Positions 23,707-32,859 of a stretch of DNA of 64,000 nucleotides are shown one piece after another. Position 1 is the stretch's first letter, and each line of letters begins with the position of its first letter. The stretch is taken from positions 558,001 to 622,000 of the forward strand of contig NW_027096031.1 of NCBI RefSeq assembly GCF_040115645.1, in the 5' to 3' direction. A model generated the notes under the pieces. That model was not told the origin of the DNA and made no database searches. It saw only the letters and a list, made by a program, of their open reading frames with translations. The translations under genes and the position numbers were made by a program. This DNA is from Euwallacea fornicatus (taxonomy: Eukaryota; Arthropoda; Insecta; Coleoptera; Curculionidae).

Positions 23707-23713
23707 AAGGGGG
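23707..23713 (+). other. Polypurine tract, unit 1
   Basis: AAGGGGG, followed by TG and then the LTR start TGTGG. It lies 25 nt after the pol stop and would prime plus-strand synthesis. The short spacing leaves no room for env. Confidence 0.75.
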
Positions 23714-23715
23714 TG

Positions 23716-24013
23716 TGTGGCGGCACCCTATGTGTCGCCGCCTTGGAAATCCCAGTCATAAAGGCAACTGGGAATCCGGTAAAAAGGTAGAGCGAAATGG
23801 TCCGAGAGTCACGTACGATGGGGTATAAGAAGGCAGCCTCGAAGGCGGCTCTTCCTCTTTTCGGTCTGCGCCTCGACCACCCCGGCTACCCAAAGACGCG
23901 ATCTATCGGCCCGCCGAGCCTTGTTGTTAAATAAGTAAATAAATATTATTCATTGATTCAAATTCCCGACGAGTATCATTTCGTAATCGGTCGTACCTTT
24001 AATCATTACCAAA
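23716..24013 (+). repeat. LTR 2 (shared by units 1 and 2)
   Basis: This serves as 3' LTR of unit 1 and 5' LTR of unit 2. I saw no difference from LTR 1. AATAAA is at 23938-23943. No satellite or target duplication lies on either side, which rules out two independent insertions. Confidence 0.94.
23824..23829 (+). promoter_or_regulatory. TATA-like box in LTR 2
   Basis: TATAAG at the same offset as in LTR 1. Transcripts started here would cover unit 2 and terminate in LTR 3. Confidence 0.5.
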
Positions 24014-24014
24014 G

Positions 24015-24033
24015 TGGTGACCCCGACGTGATT
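24015..24033 (+). other. Primer binding site, tRNA-Trp, unit 2
   Basis: Same 19-nt site as in unit 1, one base after LTR 2. Confidence 0.85.
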
Positions 24034-24111
24034 AAATTCTAAAAGGTAGGGTTAAAGGTATTCAACCCGCGAATTTTCGTTTCGCGCGTGACGGGCAATA
24101 AAGTATAAAGC

Positions 24112-24978
24112 ATGGACCAAATGGAGAGACCCGCGGAAACGGCATATCCTCGTGGGTCCCCCGCGGACGAAGCCGAAGCATTAGGAGAGGTCCATTCCGT
24201 CGCTCTGAAAATGCCCAGATTCCGACCAAATCGAATCCTCCTGTGGTTTTCGCTGGTAGAAACACAATTCTCGTTATTCCGTATATCGAAGGAATCGACG
24301 AAAGTAGGACACGTGATCGCGGCACTAGGGGAAGCAGAGTTGGATTTGATGGAGGACTTGATAACAGACCCATCCCGAAACAAGAGCTACTCGCTGCTCA
24401 AGGCAGAGCTCATTAAGAGGCTCTCCATGTCCGACACGACTCGGGTGCAGAAGCTGGTCGAAAACGAAGAGATGGGAGACCGAACGCCGTCGCAATTCCT
24501 GAGGGATCTCCGAAAAATTGCAAATTGCTCAGATGCAAACTTCGGCGACTTTATCGTCACGCTGTGGAAAACGCGCCTCCCAGCGGCGATACAGCAAATA
24601 TTGGCGGTTTGCAAGGAGGACACGGCCGTGGAAAAGATTGCCGAAATCGCGGACCGAATTCACGAATCCCGGCCAGCAAAAGGACAAATACAAGCAGTCC
24701 GGGCAGCCTCAACTCAAAAATTCGCCGCGGACCCCGGAATCGGGGAACTGAGCCGCAGATTGGCCAAATTAGAGGCTAAAGTCGAGGCCCTCGACAGCAG
24801 AGCCCTTGGAGCGAGACATTCCCGATCGCGACCAAGAAATCCGAGGTCCGAGACCAGCAACAAGTCGCAAGTTCGCGATGGGGGCAATGACGGACCCCTA
24901 TGCTGGTACCACCAGACATACGGGGAAAAATCCACTAGGTGCAGAAAACCATGTTCTTGGTCGTCGGAAAACGAGTAA
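24112..24978 (+). CDS. gag: Gag structural protein, unit 2 (288 aa)
   Basis: Translation identical to the Gag of unit 1, offset 4421 bp, including the CHCC finger (C264, H267, C277, C281). Uninterrupted. With LTR 2 upstream and LTR 3 downstream this middle unit has everything needed for its own transcript. Confidence 0.9.
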   Translation: MDQMERPAETAYPRGSPADEAEALGEVHSVALKMPRFRPNRILLWFSLVETQFSLFRISKESTKVGHVIAALGEAELDLMEDLITDPSRNKSYSLLKAELIKRLSMSDTTRVQKLVENEEMGDRTPSQFLRDLRKIANCSDANFGDFIVTLWKTRLPAAIQQILAVCKEDTAVEKIAEIADRIHESRPAKGQIQAVRAASTQKFAADPGIGELSRRLAKLEAKVEALDSRALGARHSRSRPRNPRSETSNKSQVRDGGNDGPLCWYHQTYGEKSTRCRKPCSWSSENE

Positions 24979-27900
24979 GACCGTCAGTGAAAGCGGCGCT
25001 CAGTGACGGCCTAAATTCCCGCCGCATCTTCGTGTTTGACAAAAACTCTAAAAGAAAATTTTTAGTGGACACGGGCGCAGACATTTGTGTCTACCCTCGC
25101 GATCGATTACGTGGCCCCTTAAAGAGGTGTACGTACCAACTTTACGCCGCGAACGGGACGCCCATCGCGACGTACGGGAGTGTGGTTGTAACCTTAAATC
25201 TGGCTCTTCGTCGCGAGTTCAAGTGGAATTTTATCATAGCCGACGTAAGTGCAGCTATTATCGGCATAGACTTCTTGAGTTTTTACGGCCTACTCGTCGA
25301 CCCCCGAAACAAACGGCTACTCGACACTAACACAAGCTTAGCGGTAGCTGGAACTCAAGCCGGCCCAGGTTTGCCCTCGGTGAAGACAATCATCGGTAAC
25401 TCAGCATACCACGAGTTGTTGGCCGAGTTCCGTGAAGTGACGCGTCCGACCACATTCGGAAAATCGGTGATAAAACACAACGTCTCTCATCGCATAGAAA
25501 CCACGCCTGGACCGCCGGTGCACGCGAAACCACGACGACTCGCTCCGGATCGGTTAAAACAGGTCAAAACCGAATTCAAACTCATGCTGGAACGAGGGAC
25601 AATCCGTCCGTCAAAGAGTCCATGGGCCTCGCCCCTACACGTAGTTCCGAAGAAGGATGGCTCATTACGCCCCTGTGGAGACTACCGCGCCCTCAACGCG
25701 AGGACCGTACCAGACAGATACACGCCGCCGCACATAGAAGATTTCGCACAAACCCTACACGGGAAGAAAATCTTTTCAAAAGTCGACCTCGTGCGCGCGT
25801 ACCATCAAATTCCGGTGGCCCCCGAAGACATCGAAAAGACGGCCATAATTACCCCCTTTGGGTTATTCGAGGCCAACGTCACAATGTTTGGTTTACGAAA
25901 CGCGGGCCAAACCTGTCAAAGATTCGTAGACGAAATCACGAGAAACCTCGATTTCGTTTACGCATATATAGACGACTTTCTAATAGCGTCGGAGAATGAG
26001 GAGCAACATCTACAGCATTTACGCATGCTATTCGAAAGGCTCCGGGAATACGGGGTAGTGATAAATTCCGCCAAGTGCGTTTTCGGGGTTAACGAGATCA
26101 CGTTTCTTGGGTATACAGTAAACGAACATGGCATCAGGCCACTGTCGGAACGGGTAAACGCTATTAACGAATTTCCGAAACCCGCGAACGTGAAACAGCT
26201 TCGAAGATACCTAGGTATGATTAATTTTTACCGGCGATTCATCGCGGGTGCCGCGGGTATCTTACAGCCCCTTAACGACCTTCTAAAAGGCACCAAAAAA
26301 GGAAACACGCCTATAGTTTGGACGGAAATCGCCGAGAACGCTTTTACCAACTCAAAAAACGCTCTAGCAAACGCGACTTTACTCGCGCACCCCGTCCCCG
26401 GCGTGCCAATTAGCTTGGTAGCGGACGCTTCTGACTACGCCATCGGAGCAGCCCTGCAGCAGCGGGTGAACAATGCGTGGCAACCTTTAGGTTTCTACAC
26501 GAAATCCCTGTCCTCCGCCCAACGCAAATACAGTGCTTACGACAGGGAATTGCTAGCAGTGTACGCGGCAGTCAAACAGTTTAGGCACGCAGTCGAAGGA
26601 AGAAATTTCACAATCTTCACCGACCACAAGCCTTTGACTTTCGCATTCAATCAAAACCTGGACAAGTGCTCGCCCCGTCAATTTCGGCATCTGGACTACA
26701 TCAGCCAATTTACGACCGATATCCGGCACATAAAAGGGTCCGAGAATAACGTCGCCGATGCACTATCACGCATTCAAACGATAACAACCGCAGTGGATCA
26801 CAAAACGATTGAGACCGCGCAAGCGAACGATCAAGAGTTGCAAGACATACTTATGTCAGCTGAAACGACGTTGAAATTAAAAAAAATCTATTTTCCTGAG
26901 CAAGACGCATATATATATTGCGATTCAACTAACGACAGGATCCGGCCGTTTGTTCCTAAAGAGTTGCGACGCAGAATTTTCTCATCCCTACATGGACTAG
27001 CACATCCAGGCATGAGATCCTCCCAGAAGCTGGTCACAGATCGTTTCGTGTGGCCATCAATCAACAAAGACTGTCGAACATGGACACGCCAGTGCATCCC
27101 ATGTCAACGCTGCAAAGTGACACGTCACGTCTCAGCTCCCATCCAGAATTTCGAAGAAATAGCAGGCCGTTTCGAACATGTCCACATCGACATAATCACG
27201 ATGCCACACTCCCACGGGTATCGATATTGTTTAACATGTGTGGACCGTTTTTCTCGATGGCCCGAAGCCATTCCCATCAGGGATATGGAAGCCACAACGG
27301 TGGCACACGCACTCATCAGTACCTGGATCTCACGTTTTGGCGTTCCATTGAGGATAACTTCGGATCAAGGCCGCCAATTCGAGTCCAGACTATTTCAAGA
27401 GTTGTGCCGTTGGGCAGGGATAAAACACTTGCGAACAACCGCTTATCATCCGCAAGCGAATGGAATGGTAGAACGGATGCATCGACAACTTAAATCCGCC
27501 ATAAAATGTCACGAAAACGAGGATTGGGTACACACCCTTCCCATCGTTCTACTAGGCATCCGCACCGCCATTAAAGAAGACCTCAAGGCCAACGCAGCCG
27601 AACTCATCTACGGCACAGGCATCCGTTTGCCCGCAGAATTGTTCCTTCCAAGCAACAACGAACCTGACACGGAATATGTTGCTAAATTAAAACACCGGGT
27701 GGAGAACATCAAACCAGTGCCGGTAAAACGACACGGCACAAGCAAAGTGTTCATCTTCAAAGAACTGGAGAACACGTCCCACGTATTTATACGCAACGAC
27801 GGATGTTCCTTGACGGCATTACGTGAAACATACCACGGTCCCTACGAGGTGATCAAAAGAAGCAAAAAAAAATTCCTGATCAAAATCAAGGGTAAACCAG

Positions 27901-28103
27901 AGCATGTTTCAATAGATAGACTAAAACCCGCTTTCCTTTGCCGCGACGACATCAACCAGGCAGAGGGACTCACAAAAAAAGGCGAAAACACAGAACAGGC
28001 ACCTACACCAGAAGTACTAAATGCAAGCGATACCAGTTGTACAAGGACGAGGTCGGGAAGACGCGTACGGTTCCCCGAACGGTTACAAGTAGGTCCCAAA
28101 TAA
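24939..28103 (+). CDS. pol: Pol polyprotein PR-RT-RNaseH-INT, unit 2
   Basis: Translation identical over all 1054 codons to Pol of unit 1, with protease DTG, YIDD, RNase H D-E-D-D and integrase D-D-E all present. It has the same -1 relation to gag, the same TAG just upstream (24936) and first ATG at 24951. Lack of any difference between copies argues for very recent duplication or for an assembly repeat. Confidence 0.95.
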   Translation: MQKTMFLVVGKRVRPSVKAALSDGLNSRRIFVFDKNSKRKFLVDTGADICVYPRDRLRGPLKRCTYQLYAANGTPIATYGSVVVTLNLALRREFKWNFIIADVSAAIIGIDFLSFYGLLVDPRNKRLLDTNTSLAVAGTQAGPGLPSVKTIIGNSAYHELLAEFREVTRPTTFGKSVIKHNVSHRIETTPGPPVHAKPRRLAPDRLKQVKTEFKLMLERGTIRPSKSPWASPLHVVPKKDGSLRPCGDYRALNARTVPDRYTPPHIEDFAQTLHGKKIFSKVDLVRAYHQIPVAPEDIEKTAIITPFGLFEANVTMFGLRNAGQTCQRFVDEITRNLDFVYAYIDDFLIASENEEQHLQHLRMLFERLREYGVVINSAKCVFGVNEITFLGYTVNEHGIRPLSERVNAINEFPKPANVKQLRRYLGMINFYRRFIAGAAGILQPLNDLLKGTKKGNTPIVWTEIAENAFTNSKNALANATLLAHPVPGVPISLVADASDYAIGAALQQRVNNAWQPLGFYTKSLSSAQRKYSAYDRELLAVYAAVKQFRHAVEGRNFTIFTDHKPLTFAFNQNLDKCSPRQFRHLDYISQFTTDIRHIKGSENNVADALSRIQTITTAVDHKTIETAQANDQELQDILMSAETTLKLKKIYFPEQDAYIYCDSTNDRIRPFVPKELRRRIFSSLHGLAHPGMRSSQKLVTDRFVWPSINKDCRTWTRQCIPCQRCKVTRHVSAPIQNFEEIAGRFEHVHIDIITMPHSHGYRYCLTCVDRFSRWPEAIPIRDMEATTVAHALISTWISRFGVPLRITSDQGRQFESRLFQELCRWAGIKHLRTTAYHPQANGMVERMHRQLKSAIKCHENEDWVHTLPIVLLGIRTAIKEDLKANAAELIYGTGIRLPAELFLPSNNEPDTEYVAKLKHRVENIKPVPVKRHGTSKVFIFKELENTSHVFIRNDGCSLTALRETYHGPYEVIKRSKKKFLIKIKGKPEHVSIDRLKPAFLCRDDINQAEGLTKKGENTEQAPTPEVLNASDTSCTRTRSGRRVRFPERLQVGPK

Positions 28104-28127
28104 AATACACCACTCGTTACCACTGGT

Positions 28128-28134
28128 AAGGGGG
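28128..28134 (+). other. Polypurine tract, unit 2
   Basis: AAGGGGG, then TG, then LTR 3; same layout as unit 1. Confidence 0.75.
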
Positions 28135-28136
28135 TG

Positions 28137-28434
28137 TGTGGCGGCACCCTATGTGTCGCCGCCTTGGAAATCCCAGTCATAAAGGCAACTGGGAATCCGG
28201 TAAAAAGGTAGAGCGAAATGGTCCGAGAGTCACGTACGATGGGGTATAAGAAGGCAGCCTCGAAGGCGGCTCTTCCTCTTTTCGGTCTGCGCCTCGACCA
28301 CCCCGGCTACCCAAAGACGCGATCTATCGGCCCGCCGAGCCTTGTTGTTAAATAAGTAAATAAATATTATTCATTGATTCAAATTCCCGACGAGTATCAT
28401 TTCGTAATCGGTCGTACCTTTAATCATTACCAAA
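28137..28434 (+). repeat. LTR 3 (shared by units 2 and 3)
   Basis: 3' LTR of unit 2 and 5' LTR of unit 3. Bounded by polypurine tract on the left and primer site on the right, with no satellite between. AATAAA is at 28359-28364. Confidence 0.94.
28245..28250 (+). promoter_or_regulatory. TATA-like box in LTR 3
   Basis: TATAAG at the conserved LTR offset; would drive unit 3, ending in LTR 4. Confidence 0.5.
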
Positions 28435-28435
28435 G

Positions 28436-28454
28436 TGGTGACCCCGACGTGATT
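28436..28454 (+). other. Primer binding site, tRNA-Trp, unit 3
   Basis: Same 19-nt site as in units 1 and 2, one base after LTR 3. Confidence 0.85.
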
Positions 28455-28532
28455 AAATTCTAAAAGGTAGGGTTAAAGGTATTCAACCCGCGAATTTTCG
28501 TTTCGCGCGTGACGGGCAATAAAGTATAAAGC

Positions 28533-29399
28533 ATGGACCAAATGGAGAGACCCGCGGAAACGGCATATCCTCGTGGGTCCCCCGCGGACGAAGCCGAAGC
28601 ATTAGGAGAGGTCCATTCCGTCGCTCTGAAAATGCCCAGATTCCGACCAAATCGAATCCTCCTGTGGTTTTCGCTGGTAGAAACACAATTCTCGTTATTC
28701 CGTATATCGAAGGAATCGACGAAAGTAGGACACGTGATCGCGGCACTAGGGGAAGCAGAGTTGGATTTGATGGAGGACTTGATAACAGACCCATCCCGAA
28801 ACAAGAGCTACTCGCTGCTCAAGGCAGAGCTCATTAAGAGGCTCTCCATGTCCGACACGACTCGGGTGCAGAAGCTGGTCGAAAACGAAGAGATGGGAGA
28901 CCGAACGCCGTCGCAATTCCTGAGGGATCTCCGAAAAATTGCAAATTGCTCAGATGCAAACTTCGGCGACTTTATCGTCACGCTGTGGAAAACGCGCCTC
29001 CCAGCGGCGATACAGCAAATATTGGCGGTTTGCAAGGAGGACACGGCCGTGGAAAAGATTGCCGAAATCGCGGACCGAATTCACGAATCCCGGCCAGCAA
29101 AAGGACAAATACAAGCAGTCCGGGCAGCCTCAACTCAAAAATTCGCCGCGGACCCCGGAATCGGGGAACTGAGCCGCAGATTGGCCAAATTAGAGGCTAA
29201 AGTCGAGGCCCTCGACAGCAGAGCCCTTGGAGCGAGACATTCCCGATCGCGACCAAGAAATCCGAGGTCCGAGACCAGCAACAAGTCGCAAGTTCGCGAT
29301 GGGGGCAATGACGGACCCCTATGCTGGTACCACCAGACATACGGGGAAAAATCCACTAGGTGCAGAAAACCATGTTCTTGGTCGTCGGAAAACGAGTAA
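28533..29399 (+). CDS. gag: Gag structural protein, unit 3 (288 aa)
   Basis: Translation identical to Gag of units 1 and 2, offset 8842 bp from unit 1. Complete, no stop or frameshift. It is the gag nearest the right satellite arm. Confidence 0.9.
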   Translation: MDQMERPAETAYPRGSPADEAEALGEVHSVALKMPRFRPNRILLWFSLVETQFSLFRISKESTKVGHVIAALGEAELDLMEDLITDPSRNKSYSLLKAELIKRLSMSDTTRVQKLVENEEMGDRTPSQFLRDLRKIANCSDANFGDFIVTLWKTRLPAAIQQILAVCKEDTAVEKIAEIADRIHESRPAKGQIQAVRAASTQKFAADPGIGELSRRLAKLEAKVEALDSRALGARHSRSRPRNPRSETSNKSQVRDGGNDGPLCWYHQTYGEKSTRCRKPCSWSSENE

Positions 29400-32300
29400 G
29401 ACCGTCAGTGAAAGCGGCGCTCAGTGACGGCCTAAATTCCCGCCGCATCTTCGTGTTTGACAAAAACTCTAAAAGAAAATTTTTAGTGGACACGGGCGCA
29501 GACATTTGTGTCTACCCTCGCGATCGATTACGTGGCCCCTTAAAGAGGTGTACGTACCAACTTTACGCCGCGAACGGGACGCCCATCGCGACGTACGGGA
29601 GTGTGGTTGTAACCTTAAATCTGGCTCTTCGTCGCGAGTTCAAGTGGAATTTTATCATAGCCGACGTAAGTGCAGCTATTATCGGCATAGACTTCTTGAG
29701 TTTTTACGGCCTACTCGTCGACCCCCGAAACAAACGGCTACTCGACACTAACACAAGCTTAGCGGTAGCTGGAACTCAAGCCGGCCCAGGTTTGCCCTCG
29801 GTGAAGACAATCATCGGTAACTCAGCATACCACGAGTTGTTGGCCGAGTTCCGTGAAGTGACGCGTCCGACCACATTCGGAAAATCGGTGATAAAACACA
29901 ACGTCTCTCATCGCATAGAAACCACGCCTGGACCGCCGGTGCACGCGAAACCACGACGACTCGCTCCGGATCGGTTAAAACAGGTCAAAACCGAATTCAA
30001 ACTCATGCTGGAACGAGGGACAATCCGTCCGTCAAAGAGTCCATGGGCCTCGCCCCTACACGTAGTTCCGAAGAAGGATGGCTCATTACGCCCCTGTGGA
30101 GACTACCGCGCCCTCAACGCGAGGACCGTACCAGACAGATACACGCCGCCGCACATAGAAGATTTCGCACAAACCCTACACGGGAAGAAAATCTTTTCAA
30201 AAGTCGACCTCGTGCGCGCGTACCATCAAATTCCGGTGGCCCCCGAAGACATCGAAAAGACGGCCATAATTACCCCCTTTGGGTTATTCGAGGCCAACGT
30301 CACAATGTTTGGTTTACGAAACGCGGGCCAAACCTGTCAAAGATTCGTAGACGAAATCACGAGAAACCTCGATTTCGTTTACGCATATATAGACGACTTT
30401 CTAATAGCGTCGGAGAATGAGGAGCAACATCTACAGCATTTACGCATGCTATTCGAAAGGCTCCGGGAATACGGGGTAGTGATAAATTCCGCCAAGTGCG
30501 TTTTCGGGGTTAACGAGATCACGTTTCTTGGGTATACAGTAAACGAACATGGCATCAGGCCACTGTCGGAACGGGTAAACGCTATTAACGAATTTCCGAA
30601 ACCCGCGAACGTGAAACAGCTTCGAAGATACCTAGGTATGATTAATTTTTACCGGCGATTCATCGCGGGTGCCGCGGGTATCTTACAGCCCCTTAACGAC
30701 CTTCTAAAAGGCACCAAAAAAGGAAACACGCCTATAGTTTGGACGGAAATCGCCGAGAACGCTTTTACCAACTCAAAAAACGCTCTAGCAAACGCGACTT
30801 TACTCGCGCACCCCGTCCCCGGCGTGCCAATTAGCTTGGTAGCGGACGCTTCTGACTACGCCATCGGAGCAGCCCTGCAGCAGCGGGTGAACAATGCGTG
30901 GCAACCTTTAGGTTTCTACACGAAATCCCTGTCCTCCGCCCAACGCAAATACAGTGCTTACGACAGGGAATTGCTAGCAGTGTACGCGGCAGTCAAACAG
31001 TTTAGGCACGCAGTCGAAGGAAGAAATTTCACAATCTTCACCGACCACAAGCCTTTGACTTTCGCATTCAATCAAAACCTGGACAAGTGCTCGCCCCGTC
31101 AATTTCGGCATCTGGACTACATCAGCCAATTTACGACCGATATCCGGCACATAAAAGGGTCCGAGAATAACGTCGCCGATGCACTATCACGCATTCAAAC
31201 GATAACAACCGCAGTGGATCACAAAACGATTGAGACCGCGCAAGCGAACGATCAAGAGTTGCAAGACATACTTATGTCAGCTGAAACGACGTTGAAATTA
31301 AAAAAAATCTATTTTCCTGAGCAAGACGCATATATATATTGCGATTCAACTAACGACAGGATCCGGCCGTTTGTTCCTAAAGAGTTGCGACGCAGAATTT
31401 TCTCATCCCTACATGGACTAGCACATCCAGGCATGAGATCCTCCCAGAAGCTGGTCACAGATCGTTTCGTGTGGCCATCAATCAACAAAGACTGTCGAAC
31501 ATGGACACGCCAGTGCATCCCATGTCAACGCTGCAAAGTGACACGTCACGTCTCAGCTCCCATCCAGAATTTCGAAGAAATAGCAGGCCGTTTCGAACAT
31601 GTCCACATCGACATAATCACGATGCCACACTCCCACGGGTATCGATATTGTTTAACATGTGTGGACCGTTTTTCTCGATGGCCCGAAGCCATTCCCATCA
31701 GGGATATGGAAGCCACAACGGTGGCACACGCACTCATCAGTACCTGGATCTCACGTTTTGGCGTTCCATTGAGGATAACTTCGGATCAAGGCCGCCAATT
31801 CGAGTCCAGACTATTTCAAGAGTTGTGCCGTTGGGCAGGGATAAAACACTTGCGAACAACCGCTTATCATCCGCAAGCGAATGGAATGGTAGAACGGATG
31901 CATCGACAACTTAAATCCGCCATAAAATGTCACGAAAACGAGGATTGGGTACACACCCTTCCCATCGTTCTACTAGGCATCCGCACCGCCATTAAAGAAG
32001 ACCTCAAGGCCAACGCAGCCGAACTCATCTACGGCACAGGCATCCGTTTGCCCGCAGAATTGTTCCTTCCAAGCAACAACGAACCTGACACGGAATATGT
32101 TGCTAAATTAAAACACCGGGTGGAGAACATCAAACCAGTGCCGGTAAAACGACACGGCACAAGCAAAGTGTTCATCTTCAAAGAACTGGAGAACACGTCC
32201 CACGTATTTATACGCAACGACGGATGTTCCTTGACGGCATTACGTGAAACATACCACGGTCCCTACGAGGTGATCAAAAGAAGCAAAAAAAAATTCCTGA

Positions 32301-32524
32301 TCAAAATCAAGGGTAAACCAGAGCATGTTTCAATAGATAGACTAAAACCCGCTTTCCTTTGCCGCGACGACATCAACCAGGCAGAGGGACTCACAAAAAA
32401 AGGCGAAAACACAGAACAGGCACCTACACCAGAAGTACTAAATGCAAGCGATACCAGTTGTACAAGGACGAGGTCGGGAAGACGCGTACGGTTCCCCGAA
32501 CGGTTACAAGTAGGTCCCAAATAA
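29360..32524 (+). CDS. pol: Pol polyprotein PR-RT-RNaseH-INT, unit 3
   Basis: Translation identical over 1054 codons to Pol of units 1 and 2, all catalytic residues kept. TAG just upstream at 29357, first ATG 29372, so it has the same dependence on a frameshift or internal start. The stop is followed by 33 nt and then LTR 4, the outer 3' LTR. Confidence 0.95.
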   Translation: MQKTMFLVVGKRVRPSVKAALSDGLNSRRIFVFDKNSKRKFLVDTGADICVYPRDRLRGPLKRCTYQLYAANGTPIATYGSVVVTLNLALRREFKWNFIIADVSAAIIGIDFLSFYGLLVDPRNKRLLDTNTSLAVAGTQAGPGLPSVKTIIGNSAYHELLAEFREVTRPTTFGKSVIKHNVSHRIETTPGPPVHAKPRRLAPDRLKQVKTEFKLMLERGTIRPSKSPWASPLHVVPKKDGSLRPCGDYRALNARTVPDRYTPPHIEDFAQTLHGKKIFSKVDLVRAYHQIPVAPEDIEKTAIITPFGLFEANVTMFGLRNAGQTCQRFVDEITRNLDFVYAYIDDFLIASENEEQHLQHLRMLFERLREYGVVINSAKCVFGVNEITFLGYTVNEHGIRPLSERVNAINEFPKPANVKQLRRYLGMINFYRRFIAGAAGILQPLNDLLKGTKKGNTPIVWTEIAENAFTNSKNALANATLLAHPVPGVPISLVADASDYAIGAALQQRVNNAWQPLGFYTKSLSSAQRKYSAYDRELLAVYAAVKQFRHAVEGRNFTIFTDHKPLTFAFNQNLDKCSPRQFRHLDYISQFTTDIRHIKGSENNVADALSRIQTITTAVDHKTIETAQANDQELQDILMSAETTLKLKKIYFPEQDAYIYCDSTNDRIRPFVPKELRRRIFSSLHGLAHPGMRSSQKLVTDRFVWPSINKDCRTWTRQCIPCQRCKVTRHVSAPIQNFEEIAGRFEHVHIDIITMPHSHGYRYCLTCVDRFSRWPEAIPIRDMEATTVAHALISTWISRFGVPLRITSDQGRQFESRLFQELCRWAGIKHLRTTAYHPQANGMVERMHRQLKSAIKCHENEDWVHTLPIVLLGIRTAIKEDLKANAAELIYGTGIRLPAELFLPSNNEPDTEYVAKLKHRVENIKPVPVKRHGTSKVFIFKELENTSHVFIRNDGCSLTALRETYHGPYEVIKRSKKKFLIKIKGKPEHVSIDRLKPAFLCRDDINQAEGLTKKGENTEQAPTPEVLNASDTSCTRTRSGRRVRFPERLQVGPK

Positions 32525-32548
32525 AATACACCACTCGTTACCACTGGT

Positions 32549-32555
32549 AAGGGGG
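32549..32555 (+). other. Polypurine tract, unit 3
   Basis: AAGGGGG, then TG, then LTR 4. Confidence 0.75.
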
Positions 32556-32557
32556 TG

Positions 32558-32855
32558 TGTGGCGGCACCCTATGTGTCGCCGCCTTGGAAATCCCAGTCA
32601 TAAAGGCAACTGGGAATCCGGTAAAAAGGTAGAGCGAAATGGTCCGAGAGTCACGTACGATGGGGTATAAGAAGGCAGCCTCGAAGGCGGCTCTTCCTCT
32701 TTTCGGTCTGCGCCTCGACCACCCCGGCTACCCAAAGACGCGATCTATCGGCCCGCCGAGCCTTGTTGTTAAATAAGTAAATAAATATTATTCATTGATT
32801 CAAATTCCCGACGAGTATCATTTCGTAATCGGTCGTACCTTTAATCATTACCAAA
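32558..32855 (+). repeat. LTR 4 (3' end of array)
   Basis: Outer 3' LTR. It ends ATTACCAAA and runs directly into satellite ACATCATGATTG. TATAAG is at 32666-32671 and AATAAA at 32780-32785. It matches LTR 1 by eye, so the insertion carries no visible age signal. Its promoter points out into the right satellite arm, so read-through satellite transcription is possible (inference). Confidence 0.94.
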
Positions 32856-32859
32856 ACAT
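32856..32859 (+). repeat. Target site duplication, right copy (ACAT)
   Basis: Pairs with 19291-19294. The next base further in differs between sides (CACAT left, AACAT right), so the perfect duplication is exactly 4 bp. Confidence 0.85.

Larger units (their letters stand above)
19295..32855 (+). mobile_element. Triple tandem Ty3/gypsy LTR retrotransposon, CsRn1-like
   Basis: Four LTRs of 298 bp alternate with three internal regions of 4123 bp; the period is exactly 4421 bp (LTR starts 19295, 23716, 28137, 32558). Each internal region holds a tRNA-Trp primer site, gag, pol and a polypurine tract. Only the outer ends carry the ACAT duplication; internal junctions pass directly from polypurine tract to LTR to primer site. 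This fits one insertion expanded by LTR-to-LTR unequal exchange. Domain order PR-RT-RH-INT shows Ty3/gypsy; the CHCC Gag finger and tRNA-Trp priming point to the CsRn1 clade (family knowledge, not phylogeny). No env. The block is visibly GC-richer than the satellite. Confidence 0.95.

Noticed and set aside
23683..23715. An env or third ORF downstream of pol
   Set aside because: Only 33 nt separate the pol stop from the LTR and they hold the polypurine tract, so the element is not an errantivirus.
23950..24013. Telomeric or microsatellite repeats
   Set aside because: No run of TTAGG or another short motif was seen here or elsewhere; short A and T runs belong to the LTR and monomer consensus.
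19295..32855. Three independent insertions side by side
   Set aside because: There is no satellite or target duplication between units, and adjacent units share a single LTR.
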